DNA of 64,000 bases, taken from positions 1-64,000 of the forward strand of contig NZ_JACMYP010000004.1 of NCBI RefSeq assembly GCF_020889705.1. Reading direction: 5' to 3'. Numbering within the stretch: the stretch's first letter is position 1; each line of letters begins with the position of its first letter. Shown here piece after piece: positions 1 to 8,868 of this stretch. This DNA is from Bradyrhizobium altum (GTDB taxonomy: Bacteria; Pseudomonadota; Alphaproteobacteria; Rhizobiales; Xanthobacteraceae). The position numbers and the translations under genes were made by a program. The notes under the pieces are model-generated. The model saw only the letters and a list, made by a program, of their open reading frames with translations, had not been told where the DNA came from and did not search any database.

Positions 1-2
1 CG

Positions 3-1061
3 ACGGGAGCCACAGGTGCGACCGGCGCAACCGGAGCCACCGGGCCGAAGGGTGCCACCGGTTCGACCGGAGCAACGGGTCCCGTTGGAGCGACGGGCGC
101 GACCGGGTCTTCAGGCGAGCATGTTGTGACCGAGAATGGTCCAACCAACGGTGCGACGATCGTCGCCGCGAACGAGACGCTGATCCTGACAGGCAGCAAC
201 CTGTCCGGAACGGTCGACCTCTACAACGCGACGCTCGTGATCGAGGGAACGAACAACGGTGGCCTGACGATCGATATGGCGGGGGGAACCGTCAACTCCG
301 TTGATCTCCTGCAGGTCTCCAACAATGCGGGCAAGAACCCGTCCATCGAACACTTCAATGCTGGAGACAGCATCGGAGGTGTCGGTGCCGGCGTGCCGAG
401 TTGGAATGGCAGCGGTCAGTTGTTCTTCGACGGTGGAAAGGTAACCATCGACGACAGCAACCAGACTGGTGCCGGATTCTATCCCAACAGCGGTACGGCA
501 AGCTACGATGGTCACACCTACACGGTGTGGACACTCGATCCGCCGTCAGGTGGAACGGGCGCGACCGGAAGTACGGGAGCGACGGGTTCGACCGGAGCAA
601 CGGGTCACACCGGTGCAACCGGAGCCACGGGTGCGACCGGCGCAACCGGTCACACCGGTGCGACCGGAGCCACGGGCTCAACCGGTCACAACGGGTCGAC
701 CGGCGGCACCGGAGCCGCGGGTGCAACCGGCGGAACCGGAGACGACCACCACCACTCCAAGCTGACGACAACGATCGACCAGCACAGTGTCGTCGGGCCT
801 TGGAGGGCAATGCTGCTGCCGACGCAATCCGCGCTGATGAAGCTGGAAAACGCCGTCCAGTCCCTCGATCACGCGGGCGCCACGCAACTGATGGCGGATC
901 TCACCACCATCAAGAGCTTGGCCGACAGCCTGCTGGCCAGGATCGACCAGTCGAGCGCAGGCTCGGCGAACGATCCGCACCACAGCAACAGTGCTGGCAG
1001 TGTCGGCCACGCGGACGATCGGCCGAGCTGGATCAACCATGTGTCGAAGCACGACACTTAG
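3..1061 (+). CDS. Collagen-like Gly-X-Thr repeat protein, 5' end outside window
   Basis: The reading frame is open from the left edge, so the start lies outside the window. Two blocks of Gly-X-Y triplets, mostly GAT, GST and GHT, are encoded at about 3-113 and 547-740. Between them is a domain of about 140 residues with repeating hydrophobic and Gly/Asn/Thr patterns ([22 protein letters not shown]) that looks like a beta-solenoid or beta-sandwich. The C-terminus (about 105 residues) is His-rich, then helical, then His/Ser-rich. Collagen-like bacterial proteins are normally surface-exposed filaments, and Thr in the Y position can be glycosylated in other bacteria. A hairpin terminator follows 19 bases after the stop. 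The type I secretion genes just downstream suggest, but do not prove, the export route. The triplet DNA is highly repetitive and slippage-prone. The family call is firm; the role is inferred. Confidence 0.85.
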   Translation, partial: TGATGATGATGATGPKGATGSTGATGPVGATGATGSSGEHVVTENGPTNGATIVAANETLILTGSNLSGTVDLYNATLVIEGTNNGGLTIDMAGGTVNSVDLLQVSNNAGKNPSIEHFNAGDSIGGVGAGVPSWNGSGQLFFDGGKVTIDDSNQTGAGFYPNSGTASYDGHTYTVWTLDPPSGGTGATGSTGATGSTGATGHTGATGATGATGATGHTGATGATGSTGHNGSTGGTGAAGATGGTGDDHHHSKLTTTIDQHSVVGPWRAMLLPTQSALMKLENAVQSLDHAGATQLMADLTTIKSLADSLLARIDQSSAGSANDPHHSNSAGSVGHADDRPSWINHVSKHDT

Positions 1062-1078
1062 CGGTTGAGAGGAGTAAG

Positions 1079-1118
1079 GGAACGGGCGCCAAAGCCAGTG
1101 CCAAGGCGCCCGTTCTTC
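1079..1118 (+). terminator. Rho-independent terminator after the collagen-like gene
   Basis: AACGGGCGCC at 1081-1090 pairs perfectly with GGCGCCCGTT at 1105-1114, and 1080/1115 adds one more pair. A 14-base loop lies between the arms and a TTCTTC tract follows. It lies between the stop of the collagen-like gene and the chosen start at 1128. It therefore argues against the longer upstream start at 1065 for the next gene. Confidence 0.75.
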
Positions 1119-1127
1119 ATCAGCCAG

Positions 1128-1997
1128 ATGATGTCAGGCACGAGCGCAATTAGCCGGCGTCGCTTCCTGAAGCTGACGGCCGTCGCCGTTTTTACAAGCA
1201 GGAGCGCCATGTCCGCGCGGGCAAGCACGAGCAATCTGTTGACCGCGCCGATCCAGTTGCAAGGCGATTGGAACTCCGGCGAGGCGACACTGCGCGTATT
1301 GACGCGGGTCAGGGCGGTCGATCTTTACAAGCTTCGCTTATTGTCCGATCGTCAGCCCGCAAAACTGCTGATCGAAAACCATCATCAAGGCCCGCCCGCC
1401 GTCTGGCTGCATCGTGATCAGCCGGAAACGGCCTCTATCATCTTGAATGTCGGCGCGGCCGATTGGTGCAAGCTTGCCTATCAGTTCGGGCACGAGCTCG
1501 GGCATGTGCTCGCCAACAGTTGGCAGCTTTCGTCAAAACCACAGCCGCCGACGCAATGGTTTGAAGAAGCCCTGGTCGAGACTTTCTCAATTCGTGGGCT
1601 CGGGCTGCTTGCGGATAGCTGGAAGCAATCGCCGCCGTTTGCCGGCGATCAAGCGTTTGCCGGTGCGATCCGGCAATACCGTGCAGATCTGCTGCAGGCG
1701 AGCAAGTCCGATGGCGCCGCAGGTTCACCGGACGACGCTGCCTCGTGGTTTCATAGCAACCGGGAGCCACTGGCAGCGGGGCAGGCCGTTCCGCGCGGGC
1801 CAGCCATCCTCGGCATCCTGGCCATCTATGAAAGCGGACGTGCGTGTATCGAGGATCTCGGCGCGCTCAATCGCTGGCCGGAACGAACCTCGCTTCCGAT
1901 TGATGACTACGTCGATCGGTGGAAACGAAGCTGCACGGAAATCGGCACAAGCGGCGAGTTGCCGTCTCGTGTGGAACAATTGTTCGGGCTCGCCTGA
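1128..1997 (+). CDS. Tat-exported HEXXH metallopeptidase-like protein
   Basis: The N-terminus carries a twin-arginine motif SRRRFLKLTA followed by a hydrophobic stretch and an Ala-rich cleavage region, so export by Tat is likely. The middle has HELGH (an HEXXH zinc-binding and catalytic motif) at about residue 125, and WFEEALVETF about 25 residues later. That offers the third, glutamate, ligand of a gluzincin-type peptidase. The protein is about 289 residues. The start at 1128 (tandem ATG codons at 1128 and 1131) is chosen because an in-frame start at 1065 lies upstream of the terminator hairpin. Its place between a collagen-like protein and a type I secretion system would suit a role in processing or anchoring the exported protein; that is inference. 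The substrate is unknown. Confidence 0.7.
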   Translation: MMSGTSAISRRRFLKLTAVAVFTSRSAMSARASTSNLLTAPIQLQGDWNSGEATLRVLTRVRAVDLYKLRLLSDRQPAKLLIENHHQGPPAVWLHRDQPETASIILNVGAADWCKLAYQFGHELGHVLANSWQLSSKPQPPTQWFEEALVETFSIRGLGLLADSWKQSPPFAGDQAFAGAIRQYRADLLQASKSDGAAGSPDDAASWFHSNREPLAAGQAVPRGPAILGILAIYESGRACIEDLGALNRWPERTSLPIDDYVDRWKRSCTEIGTSGELPSRVEQLFGLA

Positions 1998-2083
1998 AGG
2001 CAGCGATATCCGAGCGCGTGACGTAAACCATGCATCAGGCTTCCGGGGGCCGTCCGGCTCAAAAACGTTGATTTTACCGAGGC

Positions 2084-2098
2084 ATAGTGAAACACTAT
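2084..2098. promoter_or_regulatory. Small perfect palindrome upstream of the T1SS genes
   Basis: ATAGTG at 2084-2089 and CACTAT at 2093-2098 form a perfect inverted repeat with an AAA centre. It lies 26 bases before the TTG start of the ABC transporter gene, in an AT-richer patch. It is positioned like an operator or a short 5'-UTR hairpin. No known regulator is recognised. Confidence 0.35.
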
Positions 2099-2123
2099 CG
2101 CGTATTGCTATTGGAGATTTATT

Positions 2124-4988
2124 TTGGCCGGGCCAGGTAGCGACCAGGCAGGCGAAAACAAATATGTTCGCCCGCTGCAAAAGGCGATTGCCGGCTTGAG
2201 CCCTGGCGATGCAGCGGGGCGACATCACCTCTATGATCGTGGCCGGTCGTTGCTCGCCAACCGTCTAAGGGAGCGTGAAGATCTCACGCAGGCAGAGACC
2301 GAAGCCGAGGCGCGCACGTTCGACGAAGCGGTCAACCAGGTCGAGACCCAAGCGCGCGCCGTGGCGTCGTCATTCAAGCGGCGAGAAGCTCAGCAGCTCA
2401 ACATCGCGACGATCGCTTTCACGGAATCTCGCATTGTGGAGGTGCCGCCATCAAGTGGTGTTGGGCATGGTTCGAACCAGGGGGACCAAACCCCTTCGCG
2501 CCCTCCGCCTGAGCGGTCTTTCACACCGCGCAATGTTAGCGGGGAACTTGGCGGGACGCTTGACAGTGCCTGGAAGCGTGCCGCTTCTCAGCTGCGTGGC
2601 GCGGCCGAGTTCGCCAAGCGCCGGATGGTCGCGGCGGTCTCGGATGTAAGGCTCCGGTTGGTTCGACGTGCCTCTCGCTCCGCCGCGACCGATGCTACTG
2701 CGAACCAAGCTGCACCCGAGCATGGCGTCGGCAGGGCGGCCCCAACGGTTCTGAAGATCATGCCCGCCACGCCGGATGGGCGCATCGACGGCGTTGCAAA
2801 CCCGCTGAGCCAGATCCGCTTGCAGGCACTGATCCAGGTGGCGCGCCACCACGGCGTCGATCTCGATGTCAACGAATTCAAAGGTGACGCATCGCAATCG
2901 CTGCCATCGGCCGCGGCGATGTCGGAGTGGGCGCAAAACGCGGGACTATGGTCACGTGCCATTCGTACCGGCTGGCGCAATTTGTTGCGGATGAGCAGTG
3001 CCGAACCGGTGGTCCTGTTGTTCAAGGATGGCAGTGCAGGGCTGATGGTCGGCGCCATTGCCGAGCAACACGTCATCCTGATGCGAGAGCCGAGCGCCCC
3101 GCCGGAGGCGCAGCCCGTCGCGGTCGACGAGCTGCGCCTTGCGCAAGTCTGGGATGGCGAGGCGATCCTGGTGCGCGCCAATCGCGGACGAACCGCCGCC
3201 GACACGCCGTTCAGCTTGCGATGGCTCTCAGACCTTGTGCTGCAGGAACACCGATCGCTGCGCGACATCGGGATAGCTTCCGTCACCATCAGCTTCCTCA
3301 CCATTTTTCCGCCACTGCTGGTGATGACGATGGTGAACAAGGTGCTGCAATTTCACAGCACCTCCACGTTGATCCTGCTGTCCGCAGTGATGGCAGTGGT
3401 CGTGGTGTACGAGGCGATCCTGGGTCATGCCCGCCGCCTGATCATTGCGGTGGTCGGCGCGCGGCTCGATGCGAGGCTCAATCTGCACGTCTTCAATCGA
3501 CTGTTGCGCTTGCCGCTCGATTATTTTGAACGGCATCCGGCAGGCGAAACCATGTTTCGCATCGCCCAGGTTTACAAGGTGCGGCAGTTTCTCACCGGAC
3601 GTCTGCTGACCACGTTCCTCGATTTGATAACGCTCTGCGTCCTGCTGCCGTTCCTGTTTTATCTGAGCCCTATTCTAGCCAGCATCGTGCTCGGCTGCGC
3701 CGTCGTGATCCTGCTGATCATTCTCGCTTACCTCAAGCCGATGCGTGAGATGTATTCCCGGGTGACCACGGCCGAAACCTGGAAGTCGGCCACCCTGGGC
3801 GAGACCATCGTGGGCATCAAGACCGTCAAGGCCCTGGCGCTCGAACCGCAGCGTCGGTCGTTGTGGGACGAGCGGATTGCCGAAGCCGGCAAGTGGCAGC
3901 TTGCGTTCAGCAAGCTTTCCAACTGGCCTCAGACGCTCGTCACACCGATCGAGCGCATCATGGTTATCGGCACCGTGATGCTGGGCGCCTACATCGCCAT
4001 GAACGATCCGTCCGGCTACATGGTCGGAGGTCTGTTTGCTTTCCTTATGCTCTCCGGACGAGCCGCGCAGCCGCTAGTTGGGTTGGCGCGGTTGATTGAG
4101 GAATACGAGGAGATCGGTGCGGCAATTGGCGAGGCGGCTTCGGTGCTCAACCGGCCGGCCGAGAGCAATGCGCGATCAGCCGGGCTGAGGCCAAAATTCG
4201 CAGGCGAAATTTCATTTCAGGACGTTACGTTCACTTACATCGACACCACAGTGCCGGCGCTGGACCGCGTCGCTTTCTCGATGCCGGCCGGAACGACGCT
4301 CGGAATTGTTGGACGCAGCGGCTCCGGCAAGTCGACGATTACCCGTCTGTTGCAAGGAATCAATCGCGACTACAAGGGCTTCGTGAAGATCGACGGCGTT
4401 GATTTGCGTGATGTGGATCTGCGCCATTTGCGCCAAAGCCTGGGCGTCGTACTGCAGGAGAATTTTCTGTTTCGCGGCTCTATCCGCGACAACATCATCG
4501 CGGGTCGCCCCGGCCTGACGCTGTCGGACGCTGTGTACGCCGCGCGGCTCGCCGGCGCGGAGGAGTTCATCGAGCGTATGCCGAACGGCTTCGATACCTA
4601 TATCGAGGAAGGTTCACCCAACCTTTCAGGCGGACAGCGTCAACGTCTTGCCATTGCACGGGCACTGATCACCGACCCGCGCATTCTCATCCTGGATGAA
4701 GCAACCAGTGCTCTCGATCCGGAAAGCGAAGCCGTGGTGACCAGCAACCTCGAGCGGATCGCAAGCGGCCGCACCATGATCATCGTTTCGCATCGGCTGT
4801 CTTCTCTGGTCGCTTGCGATCAGATCCTGGTGCTGGAGCAGGGCCATATCGTTGATTGCGGCAGGCACGACGTCCTGGTGGAGCGTTGTGCAATCTATCG
4901 CCAGCTCTGGAATCAGCAGAATCGTCACATCACGGCGCCAAAGCCAAGCGCGGCACCTCGATTGGTCACGGGGGGACCGGAGCAATGA
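2124..4988 (+). CDS. Type I secretion ABC transporter with C39-like N-terminal domain
   Basis: This 954-residue inner-membrane ATPase exports proteins in one step with a HlyD adaptor and an outer-membrane channel. Domains in order: a long charged extension (1-225), a C39-peptidase-like domain (about 230-350) without an obvious catalytic Cys, as in HlyB-type transporters that bind but do not cleave substrate, a six-helix ABC membrane domain (about 385-640), and the nucleotide-binding domain. The last has Walker A GRSGSGKST (about 730), signature LSGGQRQR (about 834), Walker B ILILDEATSALD (about 854) and an H-loop His (about 890). The TTG start has GGAG seven bases upstream. The stop overlaps the ATG of the HlyD gene by four bases, implying translational coupling. 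No TolC-like channel gene is visible. The extra N-terminal 225 residues are unusual. Confidence 0.88.
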   Translation: MAGPGSDQAGENKYVRPLQKAIAGLSPGDAAGRHHLYDRGRSLLANRLREREDLTQAETEAEARTFDEAVNQVETQARAVASSFKRREAQQLNIATIAFTESRIVEVPPSSGVGHGSNQGDQTPSRPPPERSFTPRNVSGELGGTLDSAWKRAASQLRGAAEFAKRRMVAAVSDVRLRLVRRASRSAATDATANQAAPEHGVGRAAPTVLKIMPATPDGRIDGVANPLSQIRLQALIQVARHHGVDLDVNEFKGDASQSLPSAAAMSEWAQNAGLWSRAIRTGWRNLLRMSSAEPVVLLFKDGSAGLMVGAIAEQHVILMREPSAPPEAQPVAVDELRLAQVWDGEAILVRANRGRTAADTPFSLRWLSDLVLQEHRSLRDIGIASVTISFLTIFPPLLVMTMVNKVLQFHSTSTLILLSAVMAVVVVYEAILGHARRLIIAVVGARLDARLNLHVFNRLLRLPLDYFERHPAGETMFRIAQVYKVRQFLTGRLLTTFLDLITLCVLLPFLFYLSPILASIVLGCAVVILLIILAYLKPMREMYSRVTTAETWKSATLGETIVGIKTVKALALEPQRRSLWDERIAEAGKWQLAFSKLSNWPQTLVTPIERIMVIGTVMLGAYIAMNDPSGYMVGGLFAFLMLSGRAAQPLVGLARLIEEYEEIGAAIGEAASVLNRPAESNARSAGLRPKFAGEISFQDVTFTYIDTTVPALDRVAFSMPAGTTLGIVGRSGSGKSTITRLLQGINRDYKGFVKIDGVDLRDVDLRHLRQSLGVVLQENFLFRGSIRDNIIAGRPGLTLSDAVYAARLAGAEEFIERMPNGFDTYIEEGSPNLSGGQRQRLAIARALITDPRILILDEATSALDPESEAVVTSNLERIASGRTMIIVSHRLSSLVACDQILVLEQGHIVDCGRHDVLVERCAIYRQLWNQQNRHITAPKPSAAPRLVTGGPEQ

Positions 4989-6385
4989 GCGAGGCGCAAA
5001 CGCCGTCACTGCCGATCCTGTTTGGCTCGAGGAAAAACGATCCGACCTTGCCGATCATCCTGGAGTTCCAGCAACCCTCGACGGCTATTGTCAACACACC
5101 GATCCCGCGTTCGGCTCAGCATATGGTCTGGCTGGTGGCCAGCATGGTGTTTGCCCTGATCGTGATTGCTGGCGTATTGCCGGTTGATCAGGTGGTTTCC
5201 GCGCGAGGAATCGTCGTCTCTGAGGCACCCACAATTCTGGTGCAACCGCTCGAGACCTCAATCGTGCGGTCGATCGACGTGCGGGAGGGGCAGCGGGTGC
5301 ATGCCGGCGAGGTGCTTGCCCGGCTCGACCCGACCTTTGCGGAAGCCGATCTCGTCGCGCTCGAAGATCAGGCAAGTAGCCTCGACGCGGAGGTCGCACG
5401 GCTGCGAGCCGAAGCCGGAGGGCAGGCTTTCAAATTTGACGGCGACGACCCACATTGGATGTTGCAGGCCTCAATCTTCGAGCATCGCCATGCGCAGTTC
5501 GATCTGAAGCTGCAGAACTATGATCAGAAGCTTAGGGAGCTGGATTCCGTCATCGGGCGGTCGAACTCGGACGCGGCCGGCTATCGCGAGCGTCTTGATG
5601 TCGCCCAGAGTATTGAGGACATGCGCAAGAAGCTGGAAGCGACCCAAACCGGCAGCCGGCTGAACTCGCTGATCGCCAAGGATACTCGCGTCGAAATGGA
5701 GCGCGCGCTCGCTAATGCCGTCGCAACCGGTGAGGGCGCCAAGCAGGACCAATCGGCACTCGCCTTTGAACGGGACGGTTTCATTCGCGGATGGAAGGCC
5801 GAAACGTCGCAGAAGCTGCAGGAGAGCTCGGTCAAGGCAGCTAACACTCGCGAGCTTGTCGCTAAAGCGAAGCTGCGGCGGAGGCTGGTCGAGTTGCGCA
5901 GCAATGTGGACGCAATCGTCCAGGCGGTCTCGAAAGTATCGGTCGGCTCGGTGATGCAGTCGGGACAGCAGTTCATCACTCTCGTGTCCACCGGCGCCCC
6001 GCTTGAAGTGGAAGCCAACATCCCTGGCCGGGACAACGGCTTTGTCCATGTCAACGATCCGGTCGCGGTCAAGTTCGATACCTTTCCATACTCGCAATAC
6101 GGCATGGCGGAAGGCGTCGTCCGCGTGGTAAGCCCCGATGCGTTCAATGCACAAGCCGAGGCGCGCAATCCGACGAGCGCCATACCAGCAGCCGCGACGA
6201 CGGAGCCCTTCTATCGCGGCCGGATCAGCCTCGACCGGATGGCTTTGCACGATGTGCCGGCCGGTTTTAAGCTGGTGCCTGGCATGCCCGTGACCGCCGA
6301 CATCAAGGTCGGGCAACGTACGGTCCTGAAATATCTGCTTGGGCTGATGCTGCCGGTGACCCAGGAAGCCATGCGGGAGCCCTGA
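4985..6385 (+). CDS. HlyD-family periplasmic adaptor (membrane fusion protein)
   Basis: The protein is about 466 residues. It has a short cytoplasmic tail, one transmembrane helix at about 47-64, a biotinyl/lipoyl-like half (ILVQPLETSIVRSIDVREGQ), long alpha-helical hairpin segments (about 110-300), and a beta-barrel end with the HlyD-typical VPGMPVTADIKVGQRTVLKYLL. It bridges the inner-membrane ABC transporter to an outer-membrane channel. The ATG at 4985 overlaps the ABC stop codon (ATGA). A longer in-frame extension upstream to 4856 lies inside the ABC gene and is not needed. Partnership with the ABC transporter is well supported; the exported substrate is not shown by this sequence. Confidence 0.88.
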   Translation: MSEAQTPSLPILFGSRKNDPTLPIILEFQQPSTAIVNTPIPRSAQHMVWLVASMVFALIVIAGVLPVDQVVSARGIVVSEAPTILVQPLETSIVRSIDVREGQRVHAGEVLARLDPTFAEADLVALEDQASSLDAEVARLRAEAGGQAFKFDGDDPHWMLQASIFEHRHAQFDLKLQNYDQKLRELDSVIGRSNSDAAGYRERLDVAQSIEDMRKKLEATQTGSRLNSLIAKDTRVEMERALANAVATGEGAKQDQSALAFERDGFIRGWKAETSQKLQESSVKAANTRELVAKAKLRRRLVELRSNVDAIVQAVSKVSVGSVMQSGQQFITLVSTGAPLEVEANIPGRDNGFVHVNDPVAVKFDTFPYSQYGMAEGVVRVVSPDAFNAQAEARNPTSAIPAAATTEPFYRGRISLDRMALHDVPAGFKLVPGMPVTADIKVGQRTVLKYLLGLMLPVTQEAMREP

Positions 6386-6425
6386 ACCTGAATGGACCTG
6401 CGACGAACGACGAAGCGGTTGAAAT

Positions 6426-8192
6426 ATGCTGTTTGATCGACTGATCGGCAAAGCTTCGCCAGCGACCGCGCTGCGCCGCGGCTTGGGGCTGCTTGAAAAG
6501 GAGCAGTTCACCGAAGCTCTGCCATTGCTCGCACAGGCCGCTCAAGCGGGCGTGCCGGAGGCTGCGTATCAGATCGGCCGACTCTACCTGCAAGGTTCAG
6601 GCGTTCCGTACAGCCAGAGCGAGGCGGTGCGCTGGCTGCAGCAGGCCGCGTTGCACAGCAATGTCGAGGCCCAATGCCTGCTGGCGGCGCTGCTGGTGCA
6701 GGGGCTGGTGTCCGCTCCGGAGACGAGTGCTGACGAAGGGGCGGCGCGGCTGTTTTCCACGACTGCAGCGAGCGTCGTTAGCCCAACCCCTGATTTCGAA
6801 GCTGCGCACAAATGGGCTCGTATGGCGGCACAAGCCGGCTCGGCGGAAGGACAGGCCTTGCTCGGCTATGTCTTGACCTATGGTCCGCACCATTTGCGCA
6901 ATCTGGACGAGGCACGAGACTGCTATAAGCGTTCGGCTTCGGGCGGCTGCGCGCAAGGCCATCTCGGCTATGCGCTGGCCCTTGCGGGTGATGCTCAGCT
7001 CTCGGAACGCAAGACGGAGATCGCCGAGCACATTCGCGCAGCGGCCGCAACCGACATTCCGTCGGCCGTTTACATGTTCGGTGTTCTCGCCGAAGAGGGG
7101 GCCGGCGTCGAGCAAGATGCAGGCCGTGCCGCCGATCACTATCGAAAGGCGGCAGAACTCGGCCACCGCGGAGCACAGCTGAAATGGGGAGCGGCCTTGA
7201 TCGAAGGCAAGACCGTCCCTCCCGATCCGGTGCTTGGAGAATCATGGTTGAGACGCGCCGCACTCGCCGGAGATCCGCGCGCAGCCGAGATGATTGGGGA
7301 TCTTTATACCAAGGGCGGCGCAATGCCGCCGAACTATGCGGAAGCCGCGAGTTGGTACCGGCGCGCCGCGGAGGCCGGCAGCGCAACCGCGGCGCGTTCC
7401 TTGAGCTCGTTTTACATGACCGGTGCGGGCGTGCCCACGGATGCTGAAGAAGCCGCAAGATGGTTACGCATGGCGGCCGAGGCTGGAGATGCCAGCGCTC
7501 AGGTCGACCTGGCCCAACAGCTGCTTGCGGGCGTTGATCTGCCCGGAGGGCGGCCGCCGGTGAACGATTGGTTCAGGAAGTCCGCCGCGGGCGGCGACCT
7601 CGTCGCGGCCTTCAATCTTGGAGTCTGCTTGCTGCATGGCGCAGACGCCGAGCGGGACGATCAGCAGGCAGCGATCTGGCTGCGACGCGCGGCGGAGGGC
7701 CTGCCGGAAGCCCAATACATGCTTGGTCGGCTACTGAGCGAAGGCCGTGGCATCCAGGCAGACCTGAAAGCCGCGCGCGAATGGTTCGCGCTTGCCGCCG
7801 AGGCCGGCAATGCGGACAGTCAGGCGGCGCTGGCCGAAATGCTCGTCAACGGCCGCGGCGGTCCGGCCGATATCGCGAAAGCGATCAAGCTTTGCGAACA
7901 GGCCGCCGCCAAAGGACATAGCGGTGCGATGTTCGCGCTCGGCGCCATCCACGGCGGAGGCCACGGGATCGCGGTCAACCGGGCTGCAGCCGCACGCTGG
8001 TTTCGAGCCGCCGCCGAACTTGGCCACGGCCATGCCCAGCTCATGCTCGGACGATATTTGCTATCGGGGACCGAACCACAGAATCTACGCGACGCGCAAT
8101 ATTGGTTTGAGAGCGCCGTCGCGCAGGGGATACTGGAGGCTGAAGCTGAGCTCGCCGAGCTCTCCGCGGTTACTTCGAAAATCGCTGTTTAG
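6426..8192 (+). CDS. Sel1-repeat (TPR-like) protein
   Basis: This 588-residue protein is made almost entirely of Sel1-like repeats of about 36 residues, for example AAYQIGRLYLQGSGVPYSQS and AARSLSSFYMTGAGV, with more than ten copies. There is no clear signal peptide, so it is probably cytosolic. Sel1 repeats are alpha-solenoid scaffolds for protein-protein contacts. The gene begins 40 bases after the HlyD stop on the same strand, so it probably belongs to the secretion operon. It could handle substrate or assemble the exporter; this is inference. The repeat family is clear. Confidence 0.85.
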   Translation: MLFDRLIGKASPATALRRGLGLLEKEQFTEALPLLAQAAQAGVPEAAYQIGRLYLQGSGVPYSQSEAVRWLQQAALHSNVEAQCLLAALLVQGLVSAPETSADEGAARLFSTTAASVVSPTPDFEAAHKWARMAAQAGSAEGQALLGYVLTYGPHHLRNLDEARDCYKRSASGGCAQGHLGYALALAGDAQLSERKTEIAEHIRAAAATDIPSAVYMFGVLAEEGAGVEQDAGRAADHYRKAAELGHRGAQLKWGAALIEGKTVPPDPVLGESWLRRAALAGDPRAAEMIGDLYTKGGAMPPNYAEAASWYRRAAEAGSATAARSLSSFYMTGAGVPTDAEEAARWLRMAAEAGDASAQVDLAQQLLAGVDLPGGRPPVNDWFRKSAAGGDLVAAFNLGVCLLHGADAERDDQQAAIWLRRAAEGLPEAQYMLGRLLSEGRGIQADLKAAREWFALAAEAGNADSQAALAEMLVNGRGGPADIAKAIKLCEQAAAKGHSGAMFALGAIHGGGHGIAVNRAAAARWFRAAAELGHGHAQLMLGRYLLSGTEPQNLRDAQYWFESAVAQGILEAEAELAELSAVTSKIAV

Positions 8193-8306
8193 CACTGCAG
8201 ACACGGACCTGGCTCTTCCCCGATTAAAGCCATTCTCCGAACCTACCGTCCTAAACCACGGTTTGCGCGCTGATTGTGAGGAACGACGGCGAACTAGGGA
8301 AGAGTC

Positions 8307-8795
8307 GTGGATTTCAACTGCAGCTTAAGGGACAGTATCCGGTTCGCACTCGTTGTTTCGCGCTGTGTCCTGCTGGCCTGTTGCGGGGCCGTGCGCCAGG
8401 CCATCGAGGAGGAGGCGGAGCCGGCAGCGCTCAACCTGAACGGCGCGCTCGCGGAATGCCGCCGCGGCTTCCCGGATCAGATCGCACAGGCGGTGGAGCG
8501 GTCGTCCTGCGTCATCAAGGCGATGGAGCTGGCACGGCCACTGTTGCCGTTTCCCGAGCTCCTCGATCGGGAGAACGCCCCGCGCGAGGCGTTGGCAGGG
8601 CAGGTTCAGGCAAGGACAATATCCCTGCGCGAGCGAAACGTGCAGATCCTGAAGCTTCATTCGCAGATCTTGGATGAAGAGCGCAACAGGCTATCGGCAG
8701 GCGTCGGCAAGCCGCCGCTGGTGGTCGCGCAGTGGCGACAATCGAACCAGGAGAGTTGCGGGCGGCTCGGAGGGGACTCTGCGAACTGCTTTTGA
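8307..8795 (+). CDS. Small Cys-containing predicted lipoprotein, unknown function
   Basis: This 162-residue protein starts at GTG with AGGGA about six bases upstream. A hydrophobic segment (FALVVSRCVLLACC) ends in a lipobox-like LLAC. The rest is helical and charged, ending in a Cys-containing tail. No family is recognised. It follows the Sel1 gene by 114 bases on the same strand and may be the last member of the secretion operon. The DNA of its 3' end recurs in degenerate form at 11372-11466. Alternative: a secreted protein with a signal-anchor rather than a lipoprotein. Confidence 0.5.
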   Translation: MDFNCSLRDSIRFALVVSRCVLLACCGAVRQAIEEEAEPAALNLNGALAECRRGFPDQIAQAVERSSCVIKAMELARPLLPFPELLDRENAPREALAGQVQARTISLRERNVQILKLHSQILDEERNRLSAGVGKPPLVVAQWRQSNQESCGRLGGDSANCF

Positions 8796-8868
8796 GACGG
8801 CGCGAAGTCGGCTACTCTCTTAGACCGAGCGGTCGGATCTGGAGCGCCATCGTCGCTGTCATACTAGA

